A stretch of DNA of 64,000 bases from CAZGCA01 sp964524145 (GTDB taxonomy: Bacteria > Hydrogenedentota > CAZGCA01). Below the pieces are notes generated by a model. That model was not told the origin of the DNA, did not search any database, and saw only the letters and a list, made by a program, of their open reading frames with translations. This document shows, in pieces, positions 8,609-16,845 of this stretch (position 1 is the stretch's first letter; each line of letters begins with the position of its first letter). Location of the stretch: positions 1 through 64,000 of the forward strand of contig CAZGCA010000006.1 of NCBI GenBank assembly GCA_964524145.1, in the 5' to 3' direction. A program made the position numbers and the translations under genes.

Positions 8609-9703
8609 TCAGCCTCCCCCCCCAGGCCCCGAAAGCAGGTCCGCGAAGCCGAACATACCGCCAAACAGTGACCAGAATCCGGATATGATGACAATGCCTA
8701 TAAACAGAGCTATGACAAGCACACTTCCCGGCTCGATGATGTTGTTCAATATGGTCACCCTGTACTCGGCTTGTCTATCGTAGAACTCGCCCAATCTTTG
8801 AAGCGATACGTCGAGTTGTCCTCTCTCTTCGCCCGCGCTCGCCATCCAGACCAGCGTGTGAGGAAACAGCCGCGACTCGCTCATTGCAGCGGAGACGGCC
8901 GCGCCCTCTTTCACCTGCGCTTTCAATCCAGCGGCTGCGTCTGCAAAGACGGTGTTCGGTATCGCGGCAGCCGTCAAGTCTATGGCGTCGAGCACCGGCA
9001 CACCTCGGCCCAGCAGCGCGCCAAGCGTCCGGCAAAATCTTGCGAGCGAAACGTCACGAATCACTCCGCGCAGTAAGGGTACTCGGTACTTTGCCCTGTC
9101 GAATCTCCTGCGGTTTGAGGCCGATGATTTCATCACTGCAACTGTCACGGCAATAGCTCCAACAATGGCAGTTACAAGGGCAGCCAGCGCCAGCACGTTC
9201 GACCGCATGAAAAAACTCAACCGGATCACAGCGCCTCCTAAACCCCCATACATATTACCAGCGCCGGCCAATGGTTCCCGCATCTCGGCGATCCCTGGCA
9301 CTATCACCACCATGATGAACAGGAAAACCGCAATGGCAAAAACGCCGACGATCTCGGGATAGAGCATCGCCTCTTTGAACCGGGCTTTCTGTTCGGCGGA
9401 TGAAGCGCAGAACGCGGCCAGGTCGGCGAGCACTTCGGGCAGGTTGCCACCTTTCTCTCCACATTCGACGAGCTTGATATAGTATTGCGGAAACTCTTTA
9501 TCGCGCTTCGAGAGTGCGTTGCTCAGCGTCTCGCCCTGCTCGATATCGCGTTGGACATGCAAGACAAGTTCCTTGAATTCCTTCTTGTCGACATCCTGCG
9601 AGAGAGCCTCGAGGCTCTGGCTGAGAGGCAGTCCGCTGCGCGAGAGCGCGGCAAGCTGGTCGGTGAACAGGGCTAAATCGCCTGATGATAAGGTCTTAGC
9701 CAT
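8609..9703 (-). CDS. GspF/PilC-family inner-membrane platform protein
   Basis: 364 residues from the ATG at 9703, chosen for the AGAAGGAG ribosome site 8 bases upstream; the frame is open further but that start lacks support. Typical features are FTDQLAALSRSGLPLSQSLEAL at the N-terminus, VECGEKGGNLPEVL, a membrane helix near 125-150 (VGVFAIAVFLFIMVVIVP), the second repeat FCRTLGALLGRGVPVLDAI, ASAGEERGQLDVSLQRLG, and a C-terminal helix. It anchors the ATPase to the pseudopilus base. It is the first gene of the operon running down to 3692. Confidence 0.88.
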   Translation of the reverse strand: MAKTLSSGDLALFTDQLAALSRSGLPLSQSLEALSQDVDKKEFKELVLHVQRDIEQGETLSNALSKRDKEFPQYYIKLVECGEKGGNLPEVLADLAAFCASSAEQKARFKEAMLYPEIVGVFAIAVFLFIMVVIVPGIAEMREPLAGAGNMYGGLGGAVIRLSFFMRSNVLALAALVTAIVGAIAVTVAVMKSSASNRRRFDRAKYRVPLLRGVIRDVSLARFCRTLGALLGRGVPVLDAIDLTAAAIPNTVFADAAAGLKAQVKEGAAVSAAMSESRLFPHTLVWMASAGEERGQLDVSLQRLGEFYDRQAEYRVTILNNIIEPGSVLVIALFIGIVIISGFWSLFGGMFGFADLLSGPGGGG

Positions 9704-9780
9704 ATGTGTCGGCTCCTTCTGTGAGAACCTGCTCCAGTAGACCCCCAAATCCTTGTAGGTCTCCAGCAACCTTCATATTG

Positions 9781-9811
9781 GTTATACGCAGACCACACGC
9801 GTCGCGTTCAA
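9781..9811 (-). promoter_or_regulatory. Possible promoter of the GspF-GspE-prepilin operon
   Basis: On the minus strand TTGAAC (9806-9811) and TATAAC (9781-9786) are 19 bases apart, about 80 bases before the gspF start. The spacing is longer than optimal, so this is only a candidate. Confidence 0.35.
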
Positions 9812-9828
9812 AAAAATTCTGTTGTACC

Positions 9829-9889
9829 GCAGGCTTCCAGCCTGCATCCGGCATGTATAATGTGATCGTGATGCGGGTTGGAAGCCTGC
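9829..9889. repeat. Inverted pair of REP hairpins (REPIN-like) beside the RAYT gene
   Basis: Two short hairpins face each other: 9829-9845 (stem GCAGGCT/AGCCTGC, loop TCC) and 9873-9889 (same family with G-T wobble pairs). Both carry the GCAGGCTTCC core, and the second has GTAG at its base on the minus strand, the tetranucleotide typical of REP elements recognised by RAYT transposases. The 27-base spacer completes a REPIN-like arrangement right at the 3' end of the transposase gene. Confidence 0.75.
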
Positions 9890-9890
9890 G

Positions 9891-10565
9891 CTACTTGTTT
9901 CGCTTGGAAGCGCTTCCGTACTTCCAATCCCCCCATCCCGGACATAACCCTGCTCGTACGGGGCTATTCACAGTGTAGTCGCACACACGGTGGAAATCCT
10001 TCTCGTCGCGAACGAGATGGTCATACGATTCTCTCTGCCAGAACTCATAACCCCTGCGCTGTAGTATCTTGTTCGCCTCGTTGGCCGTGTACGATTTCCA
10101 ACTGTGAAGGATGTCGCTCAGATCATTGCGGCCGATCGGAGCAACGACGACATGGACATGGTTCGGCATCACAACCCACTCGTAGAGTGTGTACCGGACT
10201 CCGTCGAAGTGTTCCAGCGCGCCAACGACAAGCTTGGCAATCTCCTCGCGAGCCAGCCAGCACTCACCGCGACCGGCGTCGAGATAGGCATCGATACGTT
10301 CGGAAAACAGCTCATCGAGACGCTTCAGCTCGACTACCGACAAGGGCCGGTTCAGTGTTTTAGCGCGTTGGACAATTGCTTCGCGTTCCAGTGTGTAGGT
10401 TTCAAGGACAGATTTTGGAAGAGTGCCAACAAGCCGGAACGTGACGAAGTATATGCCGCCTTCTCGCTTAAGGTGTGGGAGATAGCCGCGTGAATGGAAG
10501 CCGGACTGCAAAGGAAACGCAGCGTCGCAGTCAGAGCATTCGTCCGGTCGTTTCGTTGGACTCAT
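9891..10565 (-). CDS. REP-associated tyrosine transposase (RAYT, Y1/IS200-like)
   Basis: 224 residues from the ATG at 10565; a GTG six codons upstream is possible. The N-terminal Y1 fold is marked by GIYFVTFRL. The HUH motif is in VVMPNHVHVVV (His-x-His about residues 133-135). The conserved block WQRESYDHLVRDEKDFHRVCDYTVNSPV follows near the C-terminus, as in REP-associated transposases. It probably cleaves and moves single-stranded REP hairpins. Matching hairpins flank it on both sides (9829-9889 and 10593-10614). No passenger gene or insertion-sequence ends are seen, which is usual for RAYTs kept as single-copy genes. Confidence 0.88.
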   Translation of the reverse strand: MSPTKRPDECSDCDAAFPLQSGFHSRGYLPHLKREGGIYFVTFRLVGTLPKSVLETYTLEREAIVQRAKTLNRPLSVVELKRLDELFSERIDAYLDAGRGECWLAREEIAKLVVGALEHFDGVRYTLYEWVVMPNHVHVVVAPIGRNDLSDILHSWKSYTANEANKILQRRGYEFWQRESYDHLVRDEKDFHRVCDYTVNSPVRAGLCPGWGDWKYGSASKRNK

Positions 10566-10592
10566 AGCTTGTAGGGTATACACCTCTCGGAT

Positions 10593-10614
10593 GCAGGCTG
10601 GAAGCCTGCGCTAC
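10593..10614. repeat. REP hairpin upstream of the RAYT gene, overlapping the glyS stop
   Basis: The hairpin GCAGGCT-GGA-AGCCTGC (10593-10609) is followed by GCTAC, so the minus strand reads GTAGC before the hairpin. The TAG within this GTAG (10611-10613) is also the stop codon of the glycyl-tRNA synthetase gene. Confidence 0.75.
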
Positions 10615-11924
10615 GAGCAGGCTTCTTCGAGTGCGGACGGCAGTTCGTCGATCTTGACCCGGCGCTGTTCCATCGAGTCGCGCTCGCGCAGGGTCACTGT
10701 TTCGTCCTCGAGCGTGTCGAAATCGACCGTGACGCCGAACGGCGTGCCGATCTCGTCCTGGCGTCTGTAACGCTTGCCGATCGAGCCGCCGGTATCATAG
10801 AAGGTCGCCATTCTGCCACGCAACTTCTGGTAGATGTCCTGGGCGATTTCGGGTAGTCCGCCTTTATTGACGAGCGGATAGACGCCGACCTTGACGGGAG
10901 CGATGGCGGGGCTGAGCCGGAGCACCTCGCGCTCTTCCTCCTCGGCGTACGCGTCGCACAGCACGGCCAGCAGCGTACGGTCGACTCCCGCGGACGTCTC
11001 GACAACGAACGGAACGTACTTCGTCTTCGTCGCCGGATCGAAGTATGAGAGATCCTTGCCGGAAAACTTCGCGTGTTGGGTGAGGTCGAAGTCGCCCCGG
11101 TTGTGTACGCCCTCGAGTTCGCCCCAGCCGAACGGGAACTTGTACTGTATGTCCGCGGCCGCCTTGGCATAGTGTGCGAGCTCTTTGTGTTCGTGCGCTT
11201 TGACGCGTATGTTCTCCGGACGGATGCCTATGTCCCGGAGCCACTGCTGGCGCTCCTCGAGCCAGCGGTCGAAGTGTGCGGGCGCGTCCTGCTCGCGCAC
11301 GAAATACTCTATCTCCATCTGCTCGAACTCGCGCGACCGAAAGATGAAGTTGCGCGGGGTGACCTCGTTGCGAAAGCTCTTCCCCACTTGTGCTATGCCG
11401 AACGGTATCTTCACACGCGATACGCTGAGCACTTCCTTGAAGTCCACGAAAAGCGATTGGCACGTCTCCGGACGGAGGTACACGTCGACCTGCGAGTCCG
11501 CCGTGGCCCCGAGTTGGGTCTTGAACATGAGGTTAAACGCGCGCGGCTCGGTAAGCTCGCCGCCGCAGTCAGGGCAGCGGTCGCCTTCGAGCAGGTCGAG
11601 CCGGAACCTGTGTTTGCACTCCTTGCAGTCGACCATCTGGTCGTGGAACTGGTCGACGTGGCCGGACGCGCGCCACACCTCGGGATGCGTTATTATCGAG
11701 CTGTCCATGCCGACAACATCGTCCCGCATCGTGACGTTTGCGCGCCACCAGTGGCTCTTGATGTTGTTCTTCAGCTCGACACCGACCGGGCCATAGTCCC
11801 AGCACCCGTTCACGCCGCCGTATATGCCGCTCGACGGGAAGATGATCCCTCGGCGTTTGCACAGGGCGACGATCTTCTCCATGCGTTTTTCGTCGTTTGC
11901 AGCCGTGTTCTTACTCTCGCCCAC
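10611..11924 (-). CDS. glyS: Glycyl-tRNA synthetase, alpha2 type
   Basis: 437 residues. Class II synthetase that charges tRNA-Gly. The N-terminus SSGIYGGVNGCWDYGPVGVELKNN is diagnostic of the homodimeric (eukaryote/archaea/Thermus-like) type. A zinc ribbon is present (Cys100, Cys103, Cys117, Cys120). Motif 2 is in FRNEVTPRN...REFEQMEIEYF, motif 3 in VVETSAGVDRTLLAVL, and a C-terminal anticodon-binding domain starts with APVKVGVYPLV. It starts with GTG, with AAGGAG 7 bases upstream, and has a good promoter. The stop codon lies in a REP element, so the last residue or two may have been changed by the insertion. Confidence 0.96.
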   Translation of the reverse strand: MGESKNTAANDEKRMEKIVALCKRRGIIFPSSGIYGGVNGCWDYGPVGVELKNNIKSHWWRANVTMRDDVVGMDSSIITHPEVWRASGHVDQFHDQMVDCKECKHRFRLDLLEGDRCPDCGGELTEPRAFNLMFKTQLGATADSQVDVYLRPETCQSLFVDFKEVLSVSRVKIPFGIAQVGKSFRNEVTPRNFIFRSREFEQMEIEYFVREQDAPAHFDRWLEERQQWLRDIGIRPENIRVKAHEHKELAHYAKAAADIQYKFPFGWGELEGVHNRGDFDLTQHAKFSGKDLSYFDPATKTKYVPFVVETSAGVDRTLLAVLCDAYAEEEEREVLRLSPAIAPVKVGVYPLVNKGGLPEIAQDIYQKLRGRMATFYDTGGSIGKRYRRQDEIGTPFGVTVDFDTLEDETVTLRERDSMEQRRVKIDELPSALEEACS

Positions 11925-11982
11925 TCACGCACTCCTTCGGACAATAGACATGTGACAAAAACTGTTCTTGCTGGTTGGCAGC

Positions 11983-12011
11983 AGTATATCGAGTCCGATC
12001 TCTCAAGTCAA
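11983..12011 (-). promoter_or_regulatory. Sigma-70-type promoter for glyS
   Basis: Minus strand TTGACT (12006-12011), 17-base spacer, TATACT (11983-11988), about 60 bases before the GTG start. It is back to back with the promoter of the radical SAM gene. Confidence 0.65.
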
Positions 12012-12036
12012 CACGCGCGTTGCATCCTTGTCGCGG

Positions 12037-12065
12037 TTGAAACGGTCTGCGCCGGCCTATATAAT
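12037..12065 (+). promoter_or_regulatory. Sigma-70-type promoter for the radical SAM gene
   Basis: TTGAAA (12037-12042), 17-base spacer, TATAAT (12060-12065). Expected transcription start near 12072, giving a leader of about 35 bases before the ATG at 12108. Confidence 0.7.
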
Positions 12066-12107
12066 CAGCGCCAGGCAGTTGAACCGGCAAAGAGGCGACG
12101 ATGAGCC

Positions 12108-13529
12108 ATGAAGGCCTGTCTAGTATATCCTGATGTGAGCGGCGTCGAGCAGTACGGTAAACACAAGTTTCACCACGGCTTGGGATACCTGTCCAGCGTT
12201 GTGAAGAGCGCCGGTCACGAGGTCTCCGCCATATACCTCGATCACGATATGCCCCAGGAAACCTTCGCGGCTCGTCTGACTGCGTTTGCACCGGACGTCG
12301 TCGGGTTCTCCGCGACAACACACCAGTATCCGTACGTTACGCAGTTCGCGCAGTATGCCAAGAGTGCGTTGCCGGACGTGTTTGTCATAGTCGGCGGCGT
12401 TCACCCCACGCTCAAGCCCGATGAGGTCATCGAAGACCCGAACATCGACGCTGTCTGTGTCGGCGAGGGCGAGTACGCAATGCGCGACCTGTTGGACCGG
12501 CTCGAGCACGGCGGAGAGATAACCGACATACAGAACTTGTGGGTCAAGATCGGTGGCAAGGTGTACAAGAATCCTATGCGGCCCTTGGTGGACCCGCTGG
12601 ACTCCCTGCCGCTTGCGGACCGGGACCTTTTCGAGGAGGATGAGGCCGGCTCAACAGTGGCGGCCTCGCGCACAGCGGACGTGATCGCGGGGCGGGGCTG
12701 CCCGTACTCGTGTACCTATTGCTGCAACAACGTCCTCCGCCGCCTCTATTCCGGCTTGGGACGATACCACCGATTCCGCAGCCCCGAGAACGTTGTCGAG
12801 GAGATCGTCGGGCTGGCAAAGCAACGCGGTGTCGAGCGGATCAACTTTCAGGACGATACCTTCACCCAGGACCACCGTTATCTCGAGGCTCTATGTGCGC
12901 TGTATCGCGAGAAAGTGGGAGTTCCGTTCTGGGTCAACACTCGTGCGGAACATGTTAACGAGGCAACTGTCAAAACCCTTAAGTCCGCGGGCTGCGCCGG
13001 GGTACGAATCGGGATAGAGACAGGGAACGATTGGCTGAGACGCGAAGTGCTAAAAAAACGGTGCACGTCGCATCAGATTCGAGATGCGTTCGCGATTGTG
13101 CGCAAACACGGCATGAAGACGTATGCATGCAATATGCTCGGCATTCCCTTCGAGACGCCGGAAATGGTCGGAGAGACGCTGCGTCTGAACAGGCAAATAC
13201 TGCCGGACGAAATCCAGTTCTCGGTGTTTTTCCCGTATCCGTGCACTGAACTGGCTGATATCTGTGAGAGCGAGGGCTTCTTGCGTGACCACACGACACC
13301 AACAAGCTATTACGGTTCGGCAAGCGTCCTCAACCTTCCCACGTTGCCGCAAAACGAGATAGACAGGTATTACAGGCTGTTTGTCGAGCTTAGTGAGGAA
13401 CTGGCGTGCAAGAGCCGCGGCAGGAAGGCTTATCTTGTGTACAGGGCCGCGAGAGCCCTCCTGGGGAGTCACGCCGCGGCAAGACGGGTCGCAGGGCTGG
13501 CAACTTCTCGGAAAGGGAGGGGGCCATAG
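12108..13529 (+). CDS. B12-binding-domain radical SAM protein
   Basis: 473 residues. The N-terminal Rossmann-like domain (about 1-150: KACLVYPDV, HHGLGYLSSVVKSAGHEV, VIVGGVHPTLKPDE, CVGEGE) is the cobalamin-binding type found in class B radical SAM enzymes. It lacks the DxHxxG base-off histidine loop in standard form. The radical SAM barrel begins with GRGCPYSCTYCC, giving the [4Fe-4S] cysteines Cys198, Cys202 and Cys205, and continues through FQDDTFTQD and GVRIGIETGN. Such proteins often methylate or ring-modify lipids, hopanoids or tetrapyrroles; the substrate cannot be told here. It is a single gene with its own promoter. Confidence 0.85.
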   Translation: MKACLVYPDVSGVEQYGKHKFHHGLGYLSSVVKSAGHEVSAIYLDHDMPQETFAARLTAFAPDVVGFSATTHQYPYVTQFAQYAKSALPDVFVIVGGVHPTLKPDEVIEDPNIDAVCVGEGEYAMRDLLDRLEHGGEITDIQNLWVKIGGKVYKNPMRPLVDPLDSLPLADRDLFEEDEAGSTVAASRTADVIAGRGCPYSCTYCCNNVLRRLYSGLGRYHRFRSPENVVEEIVGLAKQRGVERINFQDDTFTQDHRYLEALCALYREKVGVPFWVNTRAEHVNEATVKTLKSAGCAGVRIGIETGNDWLRREVLKKRCTSHQIRDAFAIVRKHGMKTYACNMLGIPFETPEMVGETLRLNRQILPDEIQFSVFFPYPCTELADICESEGFLRDHTTPTSYYGSASVLNLPTLPQNEIDRYYRLFVELSEELACKSRGRKAYLVYRAARALLGSHAAARRVAGLATSRKGRGP

Positions 13530-13590
13530 TGGGGAGGCAGACAGCAAGCCGTCGCGCTCGAAGATGACCCACAATGCGTGCATGCCTTCT

Positions 13591-13620
13591 TTGACATTGG
13601 CTGGGCTGTCATGCTAAAAT
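13591..13620 (+). promoter_or_regulatory. Sigma-70-type promoter for the exported TPR protein
   Basis: TTGACA (13591-13596), 18-base spacer, TAAAAT (13615-13620), about 65 bases before the ATG at 13685. Confidence 0.65.
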
Positions 13621-13684
13621 AAGGGCGAATGTCGGGGAGAGGTTTCTGGAGTCTGCGATGCAAGATTGGTTGGAGAGATCGAAG

Positions 13685-15343
13685 ATGAGAACCCGTGCTG
13701 TGTATGTTGGCGCTGTCCTGTTGCTGGTTCTGTTGTTGTGCGAGAGCAGCTATGCCTGGGGACCGAAGGCGCAGGAGGCTATCACGCAAGCAGCGATGCA
13801 GTCGCTGAGACGAGAAATTCCGTCCGCCTTCGTTGGCTCTGAAATGTCGCTGCAGGAGGGTGCCCGGGCCCCCGATCGCGTTCTGGAGAAGTACTACTCG
13901 CAACGGGGTGCTGTCGAACCGTTCCAGGCGGTTGCGACCGAGACGCGCGTACTCACCGTTGCCGGGAACCGCAGGCTCTCGGACTATCTCGCGTACAGGT
14001 TTGGGATGCAGGGCCAGATAGTCGCGGATCTGCTGTTGCCCTTCGGCCTGCCGACGAACGACAGGGAAAGGCAGCTCAAGCTCATGCTGGAACGAGACAT
14101 AGAGTTCGAGCTGGATAACCTCCGGCACACTCCCACCAAACTAAAGGCAATCCAGGATCCAGAGAAGGCGATCGCGCCCGCACGGAAATACCTTGCGGAC
14201 GCGAAACGGTTTATCGAGAGCGACTACACGAGTGGACAAGGATTCGACGGATACTCCCGGCGTGCCTGCCATGAATGGTTCCAGCACGCTGTGGATGCGG
14301 TCGCTAACGTCTGGTACACGGCGTTACGCAATATTACGATCGAGCCAACCGTTGCGAACCCGCGCATGCCTCCGACACCCCTGGTCATCGAGCCCTATCC
14401 AACAGCCGAGCAGATGGCGAACTTCTATGTCGGTGAGACCGTCTACTTCATTCTCAAAGGCGAGAAGGAGTTCTCCGAACAGTCGTACAGTATCTTCGAG
14501 CAGTTCAACCCGGGCATTCCGGAAGCGTACGCGGAGCTTGGAGACGCGTATTACACCACAGGCGACTACGAGCGGGCAATGGACGAGTACCGCAAAGGCC
14601 TTGCGCTAAAAAGCCGGTGGCCAAAGGTAGAGTCGAAGGTCACCAATTATTACTTCGACAACGGACGTCAAGCGCTGACCGAGGGTGACGGCGATCCCGG
14701 TTCGCAGCCCTTCAAGAACCTCGAAACCGCGCTGCAATCCTTCAAGCGCATCCTCGAAGTCGCCCCTGCAAACAGGCTCGCAATTGAGAAGAAGAACGAG
14801 GTCGAAACGCTGCTTCAGGCAAAGAGCGAGCGGCTTGCCCGGGCCCAGGAACGCATGGCGAGCGCGCAGCAGCTTATTGGCGAGGGAGCGGCGATGGAGA
14901 GCGAGGGGATGTACTCCGAGGCGCTTGTTCTCTACAAGAACGCCGAGGCACTCTACACCTTCATCGAGAAGCAGCATGCGGAATTCTCCGCGGAGGCTGA
15001 GGAAGGCCAACCGTCTCTCCCCGATGAAGCAGCAGATGGTTCTGACGATGCGAGAATGAAGATAGAAACCGTTCTCAGCAGCGCTCTTGGCAACGCGCGC
15101 GACCTTATCCAGCGAGCAGGACAACGTGAGCTCGAGGGCAACTACACGGCCGCGATTGCCAGTTACGATCAGGTGCCAGGCGCGGTCGCGTTTATGATTG
15201 ACGGCAAGATCGACTTCCTCGCAACCGAGTACGACTCATCACTTAAGGAAGCCGAAGAACTCAAGACAAAAGCTGCCATGAAACGAGCCGACGCCCAGCG
15301 AGCGCTCGAACAACAGCAGATGGCAACCGAAGGCGCCGCCTGA
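13685..15343 (+). CDS. Exported TPR-containing protein with phospholipase-C-like N-terminus
   Basis: 552 residues from the ATG at 13685, which gives a clean signal peptide (MRTRAVYVGAVLLLVLLLCESSYA); an ATG at 13658 would add nine residues. The mature start AWGPKAQEAITQAAMQSL recalls zinc-dependent phospholipase C and S1/P1-type proteins, whose chain begins with Trp. The usual following His is absent, so it may be a non-catalytic relative. A RACHEWFQHAVDAVANVW helix lies near 195. TPR units follow around 250-330 (PEAYAELGDAYYTTGDYERAMDEYRKGL), then long helices probably forming coiled coils to the C-terminus. It is likely periplasmic. It is convergent with the transglutaminase gene downstream. 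Confidence 0.6.
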   Translation: MRTRAVYVGAVLLLVLLLCESSYAWGPKAQEAITQAAMQSLRREIPSAFVGSEMSLQEGARAPDRVLEKYYSQRGAVEPFQAVATETRVLTVAGNRRLSDYLAYRFGMQGQIVADLLLPFGLPTNDRERQLKLMLERDIEFELDNLRHTPTKLKAIQDPEKAIAPARKYLADAKRFIESDYTSGQGFDGYSRRACHEWFQHAVDAVANVWYTALRNITIEPTVANPRMPPTPLVIEPYPTAEQMANFYVGETVYFILKGEKEFSEQSYSIFEQFNPGIPEAYAELGDAYYTTGDYERAMDEYRKGLALKSRWPKVESKVTNYYFDNGRQALTEGDGDPGSQPFKNLETALQSFKRILEVAPANRLAIEKKNEVETLLQAKSERLARAQERMASAQQLIGEGAAMESEGMYSEALVLYKNAEALYTFIEKQHAEFSAEAEEGQPSLPDEAADGSDDARMKIETVLSSALGNARDLIQRAGQRELEGNYTAAIASYDQVPGAVAFMIDGKIDFLATEYDSSLKEAEELKTKAAMKRADAQRALEQQQMATEGAA

Positions 15344-15360
15344 GTCGATCCGTGGCTCTG

Positions 15361-16845
15361 TCAACCGCCGGCACTGTACTCGAGTATCTCGATCCCGAGC
15401 TTCTGAATCGCCGAGATTATCTTCGTCTGCTCGAAAAGATCCCCCTGCACGAGCTTTATGTGCGTTGCGTCCGCTACAGGTTGGTCGAAGGTCGGATCGG
15501 TGGCCACCCACCCTCCCACGAAAACTTCCGCCCATTGGTGAAAATAGAATGCACCACCCGCATCGTTTGAATAGACCACCCCCGCAACCGGCCGAGCGGG
15601 CACTCCCGCGGCCCGGGCCAGCGCCACAAACAACACCGAGTGCTCCGTGCAGTCGCCCGCGCGAGCCGCAAGCGTATCGAGCGCGTTGGTCAGCGATGCA
15701 GTAAACTCCTTCTCGAGGTTTGCGTAAACCCAACGGCCGAGCTTCTCGACGATGCGGAACGAGCGCGTTTCCTCGCCGACGATCTCGCCCGCGAGAGTCT
15801 TGATGGCGGGATCCGTGCTCTGTATAAACAACGAAGGCATAAGCAAATCGCGGAACTCGCCCGCGTCTACCTCCCCAACCGGCACACCCGCACCCTCCTG
15901 CGTTTCTTTCCTCACCTCCAGCATGTACGAATCGTCGCCAAGTGCGGTAAACCTCTGCCTGGCATCCTCCAAGACGAGGTTATCGGACAGATTCGACAGT
16001 TCGGCCCGGAGAGACACCACGTCGCCGGGTTGCTCGATCTCCTTCTCAACCCGTATGGCGTTGGCAACGACGACATCGTTGACGAAATCCAGATCTTTGG
16101 CGGTGGTCTCGTCTTCAAGGCGCATAGTGAACATCCCACCAATGGAGTCCTCCAGCACCTGCCCGTCCTCGGTAACCAGCGCGGTCGTAGTGACACCGAG
16201 CGCATCGAGTTTGGTCTCGACCTCAAATACGCTCGTCGGAACTCCCTCGAGTGTCCGCGTGCTCACCGACTTGACCTCACACACCGCAGTGAGAGATTGC
16301 TGAAGCAGCGGTTCGAAAACCGAGAACTCGTGCGTATCGCCAACCTGTGTTGCGGGGCTTATGAAAAGCGCTTCTTCCAGAGCGTCGGTCAGATTGTCGG
16401 GAGGCGCAGGAAGCACGTTCGTCGTGTGCTGGCCGCCGATGTTTGTCGAGAGAAACAGCACGTCGTTTTGGACTTCACCCAGCACGACTGTGTGTTGCCC
16501 CGCCGTATCCATTTCGTTGGACAGAGACAGCAGCGACCCGTCAAGCGCGAACGCCCGTTTCTCAACGGTCGTTATCTCTTGGGTCGTGCCCAACATGGCG
16601 ACCTTGATAAACACCTCGACGGAGGTCCGGTACACTTGCTCGCCCCTGAACTCAGCCTTACCGAAGTCCATGTGAGCGTAGCCGGCTTTCTGCCCGTTAA
16701 GATAAAGTCCGTACCAGTCGGCGCCTATCAGCGCTTCAATATCGGATTCGTCAATATCGGCCAGTGCGGTATTGAGTTGCAGCAACAGCAGCGTGGAGAC
16801 AACGATTCCCAGCATGGATCGCACTGTCTTGGATCTGTTTGTCAT
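15361..16845 (-). CDS. Exported transglutaminase-like cysteine protease-fold protein
   Basis: 494 residues from the ATG at 16845, which overlaps the upstream stop codon as ATGA; the open frame beyond it is not needed. A signal peptide or anchor (VRSMLGIVVSTLLLLQLNTALA) is followed by about 330 residues of mostly beta structure. The transglutaminase core comes last, with the catalytic triad in GDCTEHSVLFVALARAAG (Cys), HQWAEVF (His) and TDPTFDQP (Asp). The reaction could be peptide cleavage, deamidation or crosslinking in the periplasm. Coupling to a spermidine-synthase-like membrane protein suggests they act together, perhaps with an amine donor; that is inference. Confidence 0.85.
   Translation of the reverse strand: MTNRSKTVRSMLGIVVSTLLLLQLNTALADIDESDIEALIGADWYGLYLNGQKAGYAHMDFGKAEFRGEQVYRTSVEVFIKVAMLGTTQEITTVEKRAFALDGSLLSLSNEMDTAGQHTVVLGEVQNDVLFLSTNIGGQHTTNVLPAPPDNLTDALEEALFISPATQVGDTHEFSVFEPLLQQSLTAVCEVKSVSTRTLEGVPTSVFEVETKLDALGVTTTALVTEDGQVLEDSIGGMFTMRLEDETTAKDLDFVNDVVVANAIRVEKEIEQPGDVVSLRAELSNLSDNLVLEDARQRFTALGDDSYMLEVRKETQEGAGVPVGEVDAGEFRDLLMPSLFIQSTDPAIKTLAGEIVGEETRSFRIVEKLGRWVYANLEKEFTASLTNALDTLAARAGDCTEHSVLFVALARAAGVPARPVAGVVYSNDAGGAFYFHQWAEVFVGGWVATDPTFDQPVADATHIKLVQGDLFEQTKIISAIQKLGIEILEYSAGG

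Noticed and set aside
9829..10614. A complete IS200/IS605 insertion sequence
   Set aside because: There is no TnpB and no typical left/right ends; the hairpins and protein fit a RAYT/REP locus instead.
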